From contig QHWB01000042.1 of NCBI GenBank assembly GCA_003222395.1, positions 62,001 through 126,000 on the forward strand: DNA of 64,000 nt, written 5' to 3'. Shown piece by piece: positions 43,167 through 54,200 of the stretch (its first letter is position 1; each line of letters starts with the position of its first letter). The notes under the pieces were generated by a model. The model saw only the letters and a list, made by a program, of their open reading frames with translations. It was not told where the DNA came from and made no database searches. A program made the translations under genes and the position numbers. Origin of the DNA: Acidobacteriota bacterium. Lineage in GTDB: Bacteria; Acidobacteriota; Vicinamibacteria; Vicinamibacterales; CAVVIG01.

Positions 43167-43703
43167 ATGACAGCGCGTGACCAGGAGGAATACACGGCAC
43201 TGCGTTCCACGATTCGTGAACGCGGGACGACTCGCGTCTGGATCTTCGTCGTCGGGATGGCGGCGTGGGCCGCCGTCCTGGTGGCCACGGTCGCGCTGGC
43301 CGCTCCGCCGGCAGGGATGCTGATCCCGCTCGTCGTACTCGCATCGACGTTCGAGGCGGTCTTCGGGCTGCACGTCGGGGTCGAGCGGATTGGCAGATAT
43401 ATTCAGGTCTTCTATGAAGAAGAAGGTACGCCCGGCTGGGAAACCGTGGCGATGACCTTCGGCCGACCCGCCGGCGGCGTCAGGACCGACGCGTTGTTTT
43501 CGGTTCCCTTCGGGCTCGCCGGCGCGATGAACATCGTTCCTGGACTTCTGGTTGGACCGACCCGCGAGGAGCTCGTCTTCCTCGCGGGCGCGCATGCATT
43601 GTTCCTGCTGCGGCTCGTCGCGGCGCGCGCCGGCGCCGGCCGCCAGCGCGCAATCGATCTGGAGCGTTTTCGGAACATGAAACGCGAGATGTCGGGCCGC
43701 TGA
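43167..43703 (+). CDS. Hypothetical two-helix membrane protein
   Basis: A 178-residue protein with two hydrophobic segments at about residues 23-43 and 48-66 (WIFVVGMAAWAAVLVATVAL and the following stretch). A soluble C-terminal part follows, with EEEGTPGWETV, then another apolar region and a basic tail. ATG 43167 starts MTARDQEEYTALR. The family is not recognised. It is divergent from the carboxypeptidase gene and convergent with the M20 peptidase (11-bp gap). Base composition is like its neighbours. Confidence 0.7.
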   Translation: MTARDQEEYTALRSTIRERGTTRVWIFVVGMAAWAAVLVATVALAAPPAGMLIPLVVLASTFEAVFGLHVGVERIGRYIQVFYEEEGTPGWETVAMTFGRPAGGVRTDALFSVPFGLAGAMNIVPGLLVGPTREELVFLAGAHALFLLRLVAARAGAGRQRAIDLERFRNMKREMSGR

Positions 43704-43714
43704 ACGGCCGGAAG

Positions 43715-44959
43715 TTATTTCTGCGCGAGCGCGACCGTCAGCAGCAACGCGTGCTGCGCTCCCTGCCACGCATCGGTCACGTCGAACGATTCGGTCAGCG
43801 CGTGTGCTTCTCGTCCTCGACCTCCGCCGCCGATCGTGATCGCCGGGATGCCGAGGCTCATCGGCAGGTTCGAGTCGGTCGATCCTTCACCGAGGTTCGC
43901 GTTGAACCCGAGCGCCGCTGCCGTCTCCAGCCCCGCGCGTACGATCGGCGCACGTTCCGGCGTCGATCCCGCGGGGCGATCGCCGACCAGCTCCTTCGTG
44001 ACCGTGATCGTGCCCGCCTTGCCCCACCGCTGATTCTCTTCGGTGACGGCGGCGTCAACGGCCTTCTGGAAATTCGCATCGACCGCCGCCAGCGACGCCG
44101 GATCGGACGAGCGCATGTCGACTTCCATCCATGCCTCGAACGGAATCGAGTTGACGGACGTGCCGCCGCCGACGCGTCCGACGTTGAACGTCGTCTTCGG
44201 ATGCTGCGGCACCTGCATCTCCTGGATCTTCGCGATGGCGCGCCCCATCGCGCCCATCGGGTTCGCGAGGCCGAAGGCGCCGAAGCTGTGACCGCCGGGT
44301 CCCTTGAACGTGACCCGGTAGCGGTGGCTGCCGACGGCGACGTTGGTCACGTGAACGCCGGTGCCGTCGATCGACACGAACGCATCGATCTGTCCCTTCA
44401 TCGTGTCGTTGAACAGCGCCTTGACGCCGCGCAGATCGCCGAGCCCCTCCTCGCCGACGTTCGCCACGAAGGTAACCGTTCCCGGCGTCGTCACGCCGGC
44501 GTCTTTCAACGATTGGACGATCCTGACGAGCACGGCCAGACCGCGGCAATCGTCGCCGATTCCAGGTCCTCGCAGGACGTTGCCGTCGCGGCGCACTTTC
44601 ACGTTGGTGCCTTCGGGAAACACGGTGTCGAGATGCGCCGCGATGACGACGTGCGGATGCGCCGCGGCGCCTGGCCGATCGCCGAGCACGTTGCCGGCTT
44701 TGTCGATCCGCACGCTCTGCAGGCCGAGCTGGTCGAACGCGCGCTTCAACTCGGCGCCGCGAGCCTCCTCTTTGAACGACGGCGCAGCGATCTCACAGAA
44801 TCGAATCTGATCCTCAATCGTCTGCGGCTCGGCCGCCTTCGCCGCCGCGAGCGCAAGCTTGACGGCCGCCTTCTGCAAGAGATCCGAGATGGTGCTCTGC
44901 TGCGCTGTCGCGGACGCCGCAGCCGACGTCAACACCAGAACAAGAATGCCCTTTCGCAA
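43715..44959 (-). CDS. M20 family metallopeptidase, exported
   Basis: A 414-residue zinc peptidase with a signal peptide (ending SATAQ). Start TTG 44959 is preferred because GGGAGG lies 7 nt upstream, which is ideal; frames opening earlier lack a site. Metal-binding motifs are AAHLDTVFPEG (His, Asp), GPGIGDDCRGL (bridging Asp), ANVGEEGLGD (Glu-Glu) and the C-terminal GREAHALTE (His). The dimerisation domain (GPGGHSFGAFG) identifies the M20/peptidase T-like class. Predicted to cleave peptides or amides in the periplasm; substrate unknown. Confidence 0.9.
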   Translation of the reverse strand: MRKGILVLVLTSAAASATAQQSTISDLLQKAAVKLALAAAKAAEPQTIEDQIRFCEIAAPSFKEEARGAELKRAFDQLGLQSVRIDKAGNVLGDRPGAAAHPHVVIAAHLDTVFPEGTNVKVRRDGNVLRGPGIGDDCRGLAVLVRIVQSLKDAGVTTPGTVTFVANVGEEGLGDLRGVKALFNDTMKGQIDAFVSIDGTGVHVTNVAVGSHRYRVTFKGPGGHSFGAFGLANPMGAMGRAIAKIQEMQVPQHPKTTFNVGRVGGGTSVNSIPFEAWMEVDMRSSDPASLAAVDANFQKAVDAAVTEENQRWGKAGTITVTKELVGDRPAGSTPERAPIVRAGLETAAALGFNANLGEGSTDSNLPMSLGIPAITIGGGGRGREAHALTESFDVTDAWQGAQHALLLTVALAQK

Positions 44960-45153
44960 AGCTTCACCTCCCGACACGTGGCTGCCCTTCGACGATGCGC
45001 CGGGCAAGCCCGCTAACCATAATCCAAATGGTCGTATCCCGGGCGGTCGAGCCCCGGCGCCGCTCGAAAGTTTGTAGACAAAGCGGCGGCAATTCCACAT
45101 ATTCTGACGGGCACTACACAGAGTATCAGGCGTTTGTTATCAGGAGGTTGCCT

Positions 45154-48100
45154 GTGACACGTTCGATTCTTCGAGCGCTCGCCGCGGCGGCGGTCGTGCT
45201 CACGTTCGGTCTCGCGCCGGCGGCGGCGCAGACCGGCCAGATGTTCGGCGAGCTCGTCGGCAAAGTGACCGACGATCAGGGCGGCGTGCTGCCCGGCGTC
45301 ATCGTGACGCTCACGGGTCCCGCGGCAATGGGGACGCCGACGGCCACGACCAACGCGCAGGGCATCTATCGGTTCCCTGCCGTCAACACCGGCACTTATC
45401 AACTCAAATTCGAGCTGGCTGGCTTTGCGCCGTTCACACGTGAAGGCATCGTAGTCCCCGTGCGTCAAACAATCACGGTGGACGCCGTGCTGAAGCTCGC
45501 CTCGCTGCAGGAAACCGTCGTCGTCAGCGGTCAGTCGCCAACTGTCGACGTGGAGAACACGAAAGTCGGCGCCCGGCTCGATCACGAGACTCTGACCTCG
45601 GTGCCGACGTCGCGAACGATTTTCGGATCGACGACCGTCCTGCCTGGAATGACGATGACGCGGCAGGATCCTGGCGGATTGAACGCGGCGACGTCGACCG
45701 GTATGACCGCGCACGGATCGCAGAACTACAACTTGAACTACTACGGCGTGACCGCTGACACTCCGTCGGGTTACGGGTCGATGTACTACATGGACTTCGG
45801 CTCGGCGGAAGAGATCTCGGTGGACACGGCCGCGATGGGCGCAGAGATCGGTGGCGGCGGCGGCGCCAATATCAACGTGGTGCCCAAGTCGGGCGGCAAC
45901 AACGTAAGGGGCGAGGCGCTCTACAGCGTCACTGGCAAAGGCTACTGGGATCACTTCACGGGCAGCAACATTACTGACGACCTGCGCGCGCAGGGCATCA
46001 CCGATCCGACGCTGCGTGGCTTGCAGGACGTGAACGCGAACGCGGGCGGTCCGTTCATCAAGGATCGCTTGTGGTGGTTCGGCTCGTTCCGAAACTATCG
46101 AACGATTGAGGCGCAGCCCAACTACTCGGTGGTGAACACAGACGGCAGTCTCACCAATCCGTTCTTGTCGAACCTCCGGAACTATACGGCGAGCGGAAAG
46201 TATCAAATCAGCAAGAACAACCAGTTTTCCGCCTTCTGGACCTACAACAAGAAATTCCAACCCCACAGAGGCGCCGGCACCGCGCAACCAAGGCCGGAAA
46301 ACACGCTGAACCAGCAGTCGCCGAAAAATCTGTTCAACGGCAACTGGACGTCGGTGCTAGGCCAGAACACCTTTGTCGAGCTGTCGTCGAGCTACTTCCA
46401 CATGCACTGGCCGAGCGACTGGTCCGATGAATTCTACGCGCTGCCCGTGACGCAGCAGCATTCGTCCACGTTCAATATCGACACGGGCATCTACATCGAT
46501 GGCCCCGAGCCGACGGGACAACACTTCCGCGACTCGTACCGGCAACAGCAGAACCTCGGGTTGACGCGGTACGTCGATGGCTGGCTCGGTGCGAGCCATC
46601 AGTTGAAGACCGGCTTCGAGAACTGGTTCGGCTGGGGATCTGAAACTTTCAATATCTTCAACGACACGCGACTTCGCTACAACGGCGACGCCGCGACTTG
46701 CAGTTTCGCGGTCAGAACCGGTTGCAGGCCGAACGAGGTGTGGGCGTGGGCGACGCCGCTGACGCAGAAGCAGCGGATGCGGAACTTCGCCGGGTTCGTG
46801 CAGGACCGCGCGAGCTATTCGCGCGTTACGGTGAACCTCGGGCTGCGCTGGTCGTTCTACGACGGTCTCATCCCGGCACAATCGGGCGGTGGCGGCCGCT
46901 GGTTCCCCGTCACGCAGTATCCCGAAATCAAACCGCCGTTCAACTGGAATACGCTGGCGCCGCGGACCGGCGTCGTCGTGAAGCTGACCGAGGACGGCAA
47001 GAACGTCGTCAAGGCGAGCTACAGCCGGTACTACGAAGTGATGTACATGAGCGAGTTCGCCAGCATCAACCCGAATATCATCAGCACGAGCAGTGACAGC
47101 ATTCCGGTCAAGTACGCCTGGAAGGGCGACTTGAACGGCAACGGCATCGTGGATGACAACGAGCTCGGAGCTCAGACGTTCCGCTACATTCCCAAATCCA
47201 ACAGCATCGACGAGAAGCTGCGCGATCCGAAGAACGACGAGGTAATGGTCGCGTTCCAGCGCGAGCTCGCCAACAACTGGTCGTTGAACGTGGACTGGAT
47301 CCAGCGATGGTTCAAGGATCAGACCGTCGATCAGGATTGCTTTGGCCTGCCGTGCAACGCAGTCGCGTCCACTGCTTACGCGCAGACCCGCGTAGTCCCC
47401 GATTTCGGCCCGGACAACATCCGCGGCACCGGCGACGATCGTCAGCTCGCGTTCTATGACGTGAAGCCCGAGTTCCTCGGCAAGGACTCGTTCTTCCACA
47501 CCAACTGCGGGAACAATGTGTCGGTGAGCTGCACTCAGCGGTACAAGGCGTTCGAAGTCAGCGTCGGCAAGCGCATGTCGAACCGCTGGCAAATGCAGGG
47601 GTCGTACGTGTGGTCGCGGCTCAACGGCGACATCCTGCTCGATTACACGAATCCGAACAACCTGATTGCTTTCGTCGGAAAGGGGTCCACGACGACCGGC
47701 GGCATCGGCAACACCACGTCGCCCGATCAGCCGCACGCGTTCAAGCTGCTCGGCAGTTACCAGGCGCCATGGGGCGTGACGGTCGGCGCAAACTATCAGG
47801 CGGTGAGCGGTCTGCCGCGCGACCGGAATCTGAGCGTTCCGTTCTCACAGGGCACTGCGAACATCCGCGTCGAGCCACGCGGCACCTACCGCGGCGACAC
47901 GTTGAGCTTGCTGTCGCTTCGCGCCGACAAGAGCTTCCGTCTCGGAGGCGGGCACCGCGCTGCGTTCATCGCCGAACTGCACAATGCGCTCAACTCCAGC
48001 GCGGGACAGGCGGCTGCGGCAGGCAGTTACGGCTCGGTGACCCGCGGGTTCGCCAGCCAGGTGGCATTCGACGCCGCGCGCTTGGGAACGTCGTACTTCG

Positions 48101-48162
48101 GACGCGTCCAGGAAATCGTCGCGCCGCGCGTGCTGAAGATCGGGTTGAAGTTCGACTTCTGA
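45154..48162 (+). CDS. TonB-dependent receptor, Oar-like
   Basis: A 1002-residue outer-membrane receptor. GTG 45154 is chosen because AGGAGG sits 6 nt upstream and the signal peptide begins there (TRSILRALAAAAVVLTFG, ending AAAQ). The carboxypeptidase-regulatory domain is GKVTDDQGGVLPGVIVTL and the plug domain includes NYYGVTADTPSGYGSMYYMD. The barrel ends in Phe (KIGLKFDF). A strong terminator follows, before a second receptor of the same type. No SusD partner is seen. Confidence 0.88.
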   Translation: MTRSILRALAAAAVVLTFGLAPAAAQTGQMFGELVGKVTDDQGGVLPGVIVTLTGPAAMGTPTATTNAQGIYRFPAVNTGTYQLKFELAGFAPFTREGIVVPVRQTITVDAVLKLASLQETVVVSGQSPTVDVENTKVGARLDHETLTSVPTSRTIFGSTTVLPGMTMTRQDPGGLNAATSTGMTAHGSQNYNLNYYGVTADTPSGYGSMYYMDFGSAEEISVDTAAMGAEIGGGGGANINVVPKSGGNNVRGEALYSVTGKGYWDHFTGSNITDDLRAQGITDPTLRGLQDVNANAGGPFIKDRLWWFGSFRNYRTIEAQPNYSVVNTDGSLTNPFLSNLRNYTASGKYQISKNNQFSAFWTYNKKFQPHRGAGTAQPRPENTLNQQSPKNLFNGNWTSVLGQNTFVELSSSYFHMHWPSDWSDEFYALPVTQQHSSTFNIDTGIYIDGPEPTGQHFRDSYRQQQNLGLTRYVDGWLGASHQLKTGFENWFGWGSETFNIFNDTRLRYNGDAATCSFAVRTGCRPNEVWAWATPLTQKQRMRNFAGFVQDRASYSRVTVNLGLRWSFYDGLIPAQSGGGGRWFPVTQYPEIKPPFNWNTLAPRTGVVVKLTEDGKNVVKASYSRYYEVMYMSEFASINPNIISTSSDSIPVKYAWKGDLNGNGIVDDNELGAQTFRYIPKSNSIDEKLRDPKNDEVMVAFQRELANNWSLNVDWIQRWFKDQTVDQDCFGLPCNAVASTAYAQTRVVPDFGPDNIRGTGDDRQLAFYDVKPEFLGKDSFFHTNCGNNVSVSCTQRYKAFEVSVGKRMSNRWQMQGSYVWSRLNGDILLDYTNPNNLIAFVGKGSTTTGGIGNTTSPDQPHAFKLLGSYQAPWGVTVGANYQAVSGLPRDRNLSVPFSQGTANIRVEPRGTYRGDTLSLLSLRADKSFRLGGGHRAAFIAELHNALNSSAGQAAAAGSYGSVTRGFASQVAFDAARLGTSYFGRVQEIVAPRVLKIGLKFDF

Positions 48163-48206
48163 ATCGGGTAATCGGGTAATCGAGCAATCGGGTAACGTAA
48201 TTGATG

Positions 48207-48240
48207 GGCGGCGGCCGGGGTGACTCGGCCGCCGTTTTTA
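48207..48240 (+). terminator. Rho-independent terminator after the receptor gene
   Basis: GGCGGCCG (48210-48217) pairs perfectly with CGGCCGCC (48226-48233) around an 8-nt loop, followed by GTTTTTA. It comes just after a short ATCGGGTAATCG-type micro-repeat at 48163-48195. Confidence 0.85.
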
Positions 48241-48317
48241 TTTCCTCTGTTCCTTTCCACGCGTTTCCTTTACGCTCTCCTCTCTCGCCGCGCACACCTC
48301 GAAAGCGGAGGTCGGTT

Positions 48318-51230
48318 ATGCGTCAACGCGTTTACCCCGTTGCCCTTGTCGCGCTTCTCCTGCTCGCGCCGGCCCTGCCGGCCGGCTCGCAGGAACTTCG
48401 CGGCCGAATCACTGGTGTGGTCACCGACAACACCGGCGCCGTGCTCCCCGGCGCCAGCGTCACGATCGCGGGCCCGGCGCTCATTCAGCCGCAGACCGCG
48501 GTCACCGCGGCGGACGGCACGTACCGGTATCCCGCGCTCCCGCCGGGCCTGTACACGGTGACCTTCGAGCTCGCCGGATTCCAGACGCTGAAGCGCGAAG
48601 AAATCCGTCTCGGTCTGAACCAGACGCTCGGCGTCGATGCTCAGCTGCAGCTCTCGTCATTACAAGAGACCGTCACGATCACCGGCGAATCGCCGACCGT
48701 GGATATCAAGAGTACGACGGTTGGAACGAACTTTACGAAGGAGCTGCTGCAGGATATCCCGAACGCGCGCGACGTCTGGGCCGCGATGGCGCAGGCGCCC
48801 GGCTTTCAGATGACCGCCTACGACGTCGGTGGCTCGCACACCGGTACGCAGACCGGGTATCAGACCTATGGCGTCGGCGATCAGAACAAAACGCTGCTCG
48901 AGGGGATCAACGTCACTGAGGGCACTGGCGGCAACGCCGGCTATTTCGACTTCGGCAGCTTCGAGGAATTCCAGCTTGGCGGCTCGGGCAACATGGGCGA
49001 GCAGTCTGGGCTCGGCGCGTTCCTGAACCTGACAATCAAGTCGGGCGGCGACACATTCGGCGCGCAGGTCTACTACGACATCGTGGGCGACAAGACGCTG
49101 TCGAACAACGTGCCGGATGCGTTCAGGACGCCCGGCGGCGTCGATTCGCGCGGATTCAAGGCGCCGACGATCGTCGACCTGGCGACGGGTCAGCGCCTGG
49201 GCCTCTCTCGCGGTAACCCGATTACGAAACAGTACGACTTCAACGTCAACGCGGGCGGACCGATAAAGAAAGGCAAGCTGTGGTTCTTCCTCAGCTATCG
49301 CGACAACAATCAGTACAAGACCATCCTCGGTCTGCCCGGCGAGGTCGCGCAGAGCCAGCTTCTCAACAAGACGGCCAAGGTCACCTATCAGCTCACCAAG
49401 TCGAACCAGGTCATCGGCTTCTACAACGTGCGATCGAAGTTCCAGCCGCTGCGCGATCTATCGCTGGCGATTCCGGTCTCGGCGGCGAACTGGCAGGACT
49501 CGAAGAATCGACCGCAGAAAATCGAGTGGACGAGCACATTGAGCAGCCGCGCCTTCCTCGATCTGCAGGCGTCGCACTGGGGCAACTACTTCCCGCTCTA
49601 TCCGACTCAGACCAAATCGACCTCGGTTGAAGGGGTGCCGGTCGGACGGATCGATCTCGACACCAGCCAGCAGTCCGGCGCGTCGGACTACTACCATAAC
49701 CGCACTACGCTGAAGCCGCAATTCTCCGGCGCGCTCTCGTACTTCGTCGATCGATTCGCCGGAAGCCACAATTTCAAGATCGGCGCGGAGGTGTATCGCG
49801 AACGACGCAATTTCCTGCGGTTCCAGCCGGGCAACATCTACTATCGCGATCGCGGGACGATGCCGAGCGAAGTCGACATCTACAACACGCCGAACACGAG
49901 CTCCGACGATTCGACGTCGACCAATTTCTACGCTCAGGATGGGTGGAGCGTCACACGTCGCTTCACAGTCAACGCCGGCATTCGGTTCGATCGCTACAAG
50001 ATCGGTTGGCCCGAGAACAGCTTCACGCCCGAGCAGACGGCGTACTTCCAGCCGGTGTCGACGCCCGAAACGACTGTCGTCGATCTGAAGTCGACGAGCC
50101 CACGCCTCGGATTCGCGTGGGACGTGGTCGGCAATGGCAAGACGGTGTGGAAGGGATTCTTCGGACGGTTCTACTTCAACCCCAGCACCGATGTCACGTC
50201 GCTCGAAAACCCTGTCGGTCAGGCGGCGTACCGCTATCAATTCAACGATCAGAATGACAACAAGGTCCTGGACGGCCCGCAGGAGCTCGGCCGACTGATC
50301 ACGACGGTCGGGGGGGCCGGGTTCGTGAAGGTGGATCGCGATCTTCAGCACGCGTACGGTCAGGAAGCGTCGACGCATTTCGAGCAGGAAGTCGCGCCGT
50401 ATCTGTCGGCGCGCGCGTCCTACGTCTACAAGAACACGCGCAACGGCTGGGCCGAGATCGATCTGGCGCGCGTCAATGCCTACACGATTCCGTTTGCATT
50501 CACCGACATCGGTCCTGACGGCGTGCGCGGAACGGCCGACGATCAGGTGCTGACGCTGTACGATCGCGCGGCCGGACTGCCGTCTGCGCGCACGTTCACC
50601 AATCCGGGCCGCGTTTCCGGCGTCCCAGCGCTCGACGGCGATTACCACACCGTGGAATTCGCGCTGAATCGGCGATTCCACGACAAGTGGCTGTTGCTGA
50701 CGTCGTTCGAGAATACGTGGGCGGACGATTTCCGGAACACGACCACCGCCACCGGCGCGCTCGACGTCGTCCGGCAGGCGCCGACCGGCTTCACGGGCGC
50801 CACCGACGTCATGGGACAGCCAAACCGCCGCCGGCTCGGACGGCAAAAGACAACGTACTGGAACTACAAGATCCTTGGCCGGTACGTGTTCCCGTTCGAT
50901 ATCGGGGTAAGCGGCTCGTACAAGCTACAGAGCGGCTACAACTGGGCGAGGAACACCAGCGTCGCGCTGCCCAATGCCGGAAGCGAGTCGGTGCTGATGG
51001 AGCCGCTCAGCGCCAACCGTACCGGAAACGTGCAGATCCTGGATTTCCGAGTCGAGAAGCGCTTCAGTGTCGGTGCCGCGCGCAGAATCACAGGGATGAT
51101 GGATCTCTTCAACGCGCTCAACGAGAACCCGATTACCGGATTCCGGACCGTGACGGGAGCGCGGTTCAAGGAGGTCATCTCCGTGCTCGATCCGCGCGCG
51201 GCGCGCTTCGGCGTGCGATGGGAATTCTGA
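48318..51230 (+). CDS. TonB-dependent receptor, Oar-like
   Basis: A 970-residue outer-membrane receptor. ATG 48318 (MRQRVYPVALVALLLL) is preceded by GGAGG at 48307-48311; the frame upstream overlaps the terminator and is rejected. The signal peptide ends PAGSQ. The carboxypeptidase-regulatory domain is GRITGVVTDNTGAVLPGASV and the plug contains KTLLEGINVTEG. The barrel ends in Phe (FGVRWEF). It differs strongly from the preceding receptor in the barrel, so the two probably handle different ligands. The next gene follows after 28 bp. Confidence 0.88.
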   Translation: MRQRVYPVALVALLLLAPALPAGSQELRGRITGVVTDNTGAVLPGASVTIAGPALIQPQTAVTAADGTYRYPALPPGLYTVTFELAGFQTLKREEIRLGLNQTLGVDAQLQLSSLQETVTITGESPTVDIKSTTVGTNFTKELLQDIPNARDVWAAMAQAPGFQMTAYDVGGSHTGTQTGYQTYGVGDQNKTLLEGINVTEGTGGNAGYFDFGSFEEFQLGGSGNMGEQSGLGAFLNLTIKSGGDTFGAQVYYDIVGDKTLSNNVPDAFRTPGGVDSRGFKAPTIVDLATGQRLGLSRGNPITKQYDFNVNAGGPIKKGKLWFFLSYRDNNQYKTILGLPGEVAQSQLLNKTAKVTYQLTKSNQVIGFYNVRSKFQPLRDLSLAIPVSAANWQDSKNRPQKIEWTSTLSSRAFLDLQASHWGNYFPLYPTQTKSTSVEGVPVGRIDLDTSQQSGASDYYHNRTTLKPQFSGALSYFVDRFAGSHNFKIGAEVYRERRNFLRFQPGNIYYRDRGTMPSEVDIYNTPNTSSDDSTSTNFYAQDGWSVTRRFTVNAGIRFDRYKIGWPENSFTPEQTAYFQPVSTPETTVVDLKSTSPRLGFAWDVVGNGKTVWKGFFGRFYFNPSTDVTSLENPVGQAAYRYQFNDQNDNKVLDGPQELGRLITTVGGAGFVKVDRDLQHAYGQEASTHFEQEVAPYLSARASYVYKNTRNGWAEIDLARVNAYTIPFAFTDIGPDGVRGTADDQVLTLYDRAAGLPSARTFTNPGRVSGVPALDGDYHTVEFALNRRFHDKWLLLTSFENTWADDFRNTTTATGALDVVRQAPTGFTGATDVMGQPNRRRLGRQKTTYWNYKILGRYVFPFDIGVSGSYKLQSGYNWARNTSVALPNAGSESVLMEPLSANRTGNVQILDFRVEKRFSVGAARRITGMMDLFNALNENPITGFRTVTGARFKEVISVLDPRAARFGVRWEF

Positions 51231-51258
51231 TAGCTGCTGGACTACACTCGCCGCGCAG

Positions 51259-54200
51259 ATGACCTCTGCGCGGCGGATCTTCATCCTTCTCTATACGGCA
51301 TCGGGCGCGGCGGCTCTCGTGTACGAGGTCGTCTGGACCCGCCTTCTCACGCTTCAACTCGGTCACACAGTGGCGGCGGCGAGCACGGTGCTTGCGGCGT
51401 TCATGGGCGGGCTCGCGCTCGGCGCATGGATCGCCGGTTCTTTCGACTCGCCTGTCGACTCGCGAGCGCGTGCGGCGGCGCCGTTGCGCGCGTACGCGAC
51501 GCTCGAGATCGTCATCGCCGGTTCGGCGCTCCTGCTGCCGCTGGTGCTGCGCGCGTCGGTGCCGGCGCTCGCGTGGGCTTACGCCGACGGCACGGCGCCC
51601 GCACGGTTCGGTCTCGTGCGCGTCGCGATCAGCGTGGTCGTGCTCGGCGTTCCGGCTGCCGCGATGGGTGCGACGTTTCCAATCGCCGCCGAGTGGTTGA
51701 CCGAAGCGGCTCGACTCTACGCCGCGAACACCGCTGGCGCCGCAATCGGCGCCGTTGCCGCCGGATTCTGGTTGATTCCGGCGATCGGACTGCGCGCGAC
51801 AACATGGGTAGGCGTAGCGCTGAACGGCGTCGCGGCGAGCGGCGCGTTCTGGTTGGCGACACGAACGCCAGCGAACACGGAGACCGCAAAGACCGCCGAG
51901 AAGTTCTCTGTTGAAGACCGAACGAAGAATTCTCTGCGATCTCAGCGATCCCGGCGTTCAACTCGCGCGGCGAAGTCTTCAGGCCAATCGGCTCTCGAGG
52001 TGAAGGCTTCCCCGACAATCGCCTGGATCGCCGTCGCCGTCTCGGGCTTCGCCGCGCTCGTCTACGAAGTCGCGTGGACGCGGCTGCTCGCGCTCGTCAT
52101 CGGTCCGACGACCTACGCGTTTGCGACGATGGCGGCGGCGTTCATCAGCGGCCTGGCGATCGGATCGGCGGCGGCGACGCGCATCGCGCGGCGCACCTCG
52201 AGGCCGGCCACGTGGCTCGCCGCGATGCTTCTCGTCAGCGCCGTGTCTGCCGTGGCGGCCGCGTGGTTCGCCGCCACGCGGATGCCGCTCGTCATCGCGC
52301 AGCAGGTGGCCGATCCGAGCGTCGTCTTCAGCCGTCTCGTGGTGTCGCAGGCGGCGAGCGTCGCATTGCTCCTGCTGCCGATGACGGTCGCGCTCGGCGC
52401 GACGTTTCCCTTTGCGCTCGCCGCTGCATCGGGCCCTGTCTCGGCCGAAGCGTCGGTCGCCCGCATGACGTCGCGCGTGTACGCCGCGAATACCGTCGGC
52501 GCCATCACAGGAGCCCTCGCCGCCGGGTTTCTTCTCATTCCACGCATCGGATTGCGCGCCACCTTCGAAGCCGCTGCGCTCGCGGCCGCCATCACCGGAG
52601 GCGTTTGTCTCATCGTGACAATCCGTTCGAGAGAAACTTTTCGCTCGCGCTCCGGAGGCGCACGGCCGGCGGCCGCGAGCATCGCGGCGATCGCCGTCAT
52701 TGTGGCGATGCCGGGATGGGACCGCGAGCTGCTTTCGAGCGGCGCGTATAAGTACGCGCCGTATCTCGGCGCCGGCGATCTCGACACGGTGCTTCGGGCA
52801 GGAGAGCTCGAGTACTACAAGGAGGGCGCGGCCGGAACCGTCAGCGTCCGCCGCCTCACGGGCACGCGCTCGATGGCGATCGACGGCAAGATCGACGCCT
52901 CCGACGCCGGCGACATGTTGACCCAGCGGCTGCTCGGCCTGTTGCCGGTGCTGATTCACGGCCGCGCACAGGAGGTGTGCGTCATCGGGCTCGGCAGCGG
53001 CGTCACGTCGGCGTCGGCTCTCGCGACCGGCACTGTTCAACACGAAGACGTCATCGAGATCTCGCCGGAGGTCGTCGAGGCGTCTAAGCTGTTCGACCGC
53101 GAGAACGGCGGCGTCCTTCGCCGGCCGGATGTGCGGCTCATCGTCGGCGACGGTCGATCGCATCTGCTGCTGACGCCGCGGCGGTACGACGTCATCGTCT
53201 CCGAGCCGTCGAATCCATGGATGGCAGGGGTCGCGACGCTCTTCACGCGGGAGTTTTTCGAAGCGGCGCGTGCGCGGTTGAAGCCGGACGGGCTTCTCTG
53301 CCAGTGGGCGCACACCTACGACATCAGCCCGGCCGATCTGCAATCGATCGTGCGGACGTTCGCGTCCGTCTTTCCCCAGGGCACGATGTGGCTGATTGGC
53401 GAGGGCGACCTGCTGCTCGTCGGCGCGCGCGACGGCGAGATCGCGCCTCGGCTCGCCGCGGTGGAGCACGGCTGCCGGAAAGGCGGCGCGTCCTCGTTGA
53501 TGGCAACGCTCGGCGCCGCCGATGGGACGGCGGCGTTTACGATTCTCTCGCTTTACGCCGGCGGACCCCGAGAGCTCGCGCGATACGCAGACGACGCTCT
53601 CATCCAAACCGACGATCGCACCGCGCTGGAATACTCGGCGCCGGCGGCGATTTATGGACCGAGCGTCGCTGAAAACGCCGTCGCGATTCGTGCGCTCCGC
53701 CCGGAGCTTCCGCCTCCGATCCGTGATGTGACGGCTCCCGCGAGCGACGCAAGCTGGACATCGCTCGGCGCGGTTCAGTTGAAGGCGGAAGCCTACTCCT
53801 TCGCGTACGACGCTTTTCAGCAGGCGCTGTCGCTCAATAGCCGCAATGCCGCGGCGCTGGCCGGCCTCTCGGACGCGGCCGCCGGCTCCCGCCGGCCGCA
53901 GAAAGCGCGCGAATGGTTGGAGGCGCTGGCCGCCAGGGAACCGGACAACGTCGCGGTACGCCTCGAGCTCTCGCGCGTGATGGCCGCCGCCGGCGATTTC
54001 CAGGGCGCCATCGAGGAATCGAGCGCCGCGCTGCGGCTTGCGCCACAGGATCCGCGCGTAGCGGAGCAGGCGGCGGCCGTTCTCGCCGATGCGGGCGACG
54101 GCGATCGCCTCGCGCCGCTGGCCGACGAGCTCGCGGCGCGCTTTCCGGATCGGCCCGATGCGCGCTACTACCGCGCGACTGCGCTTTTTCTCCGCGGTCG

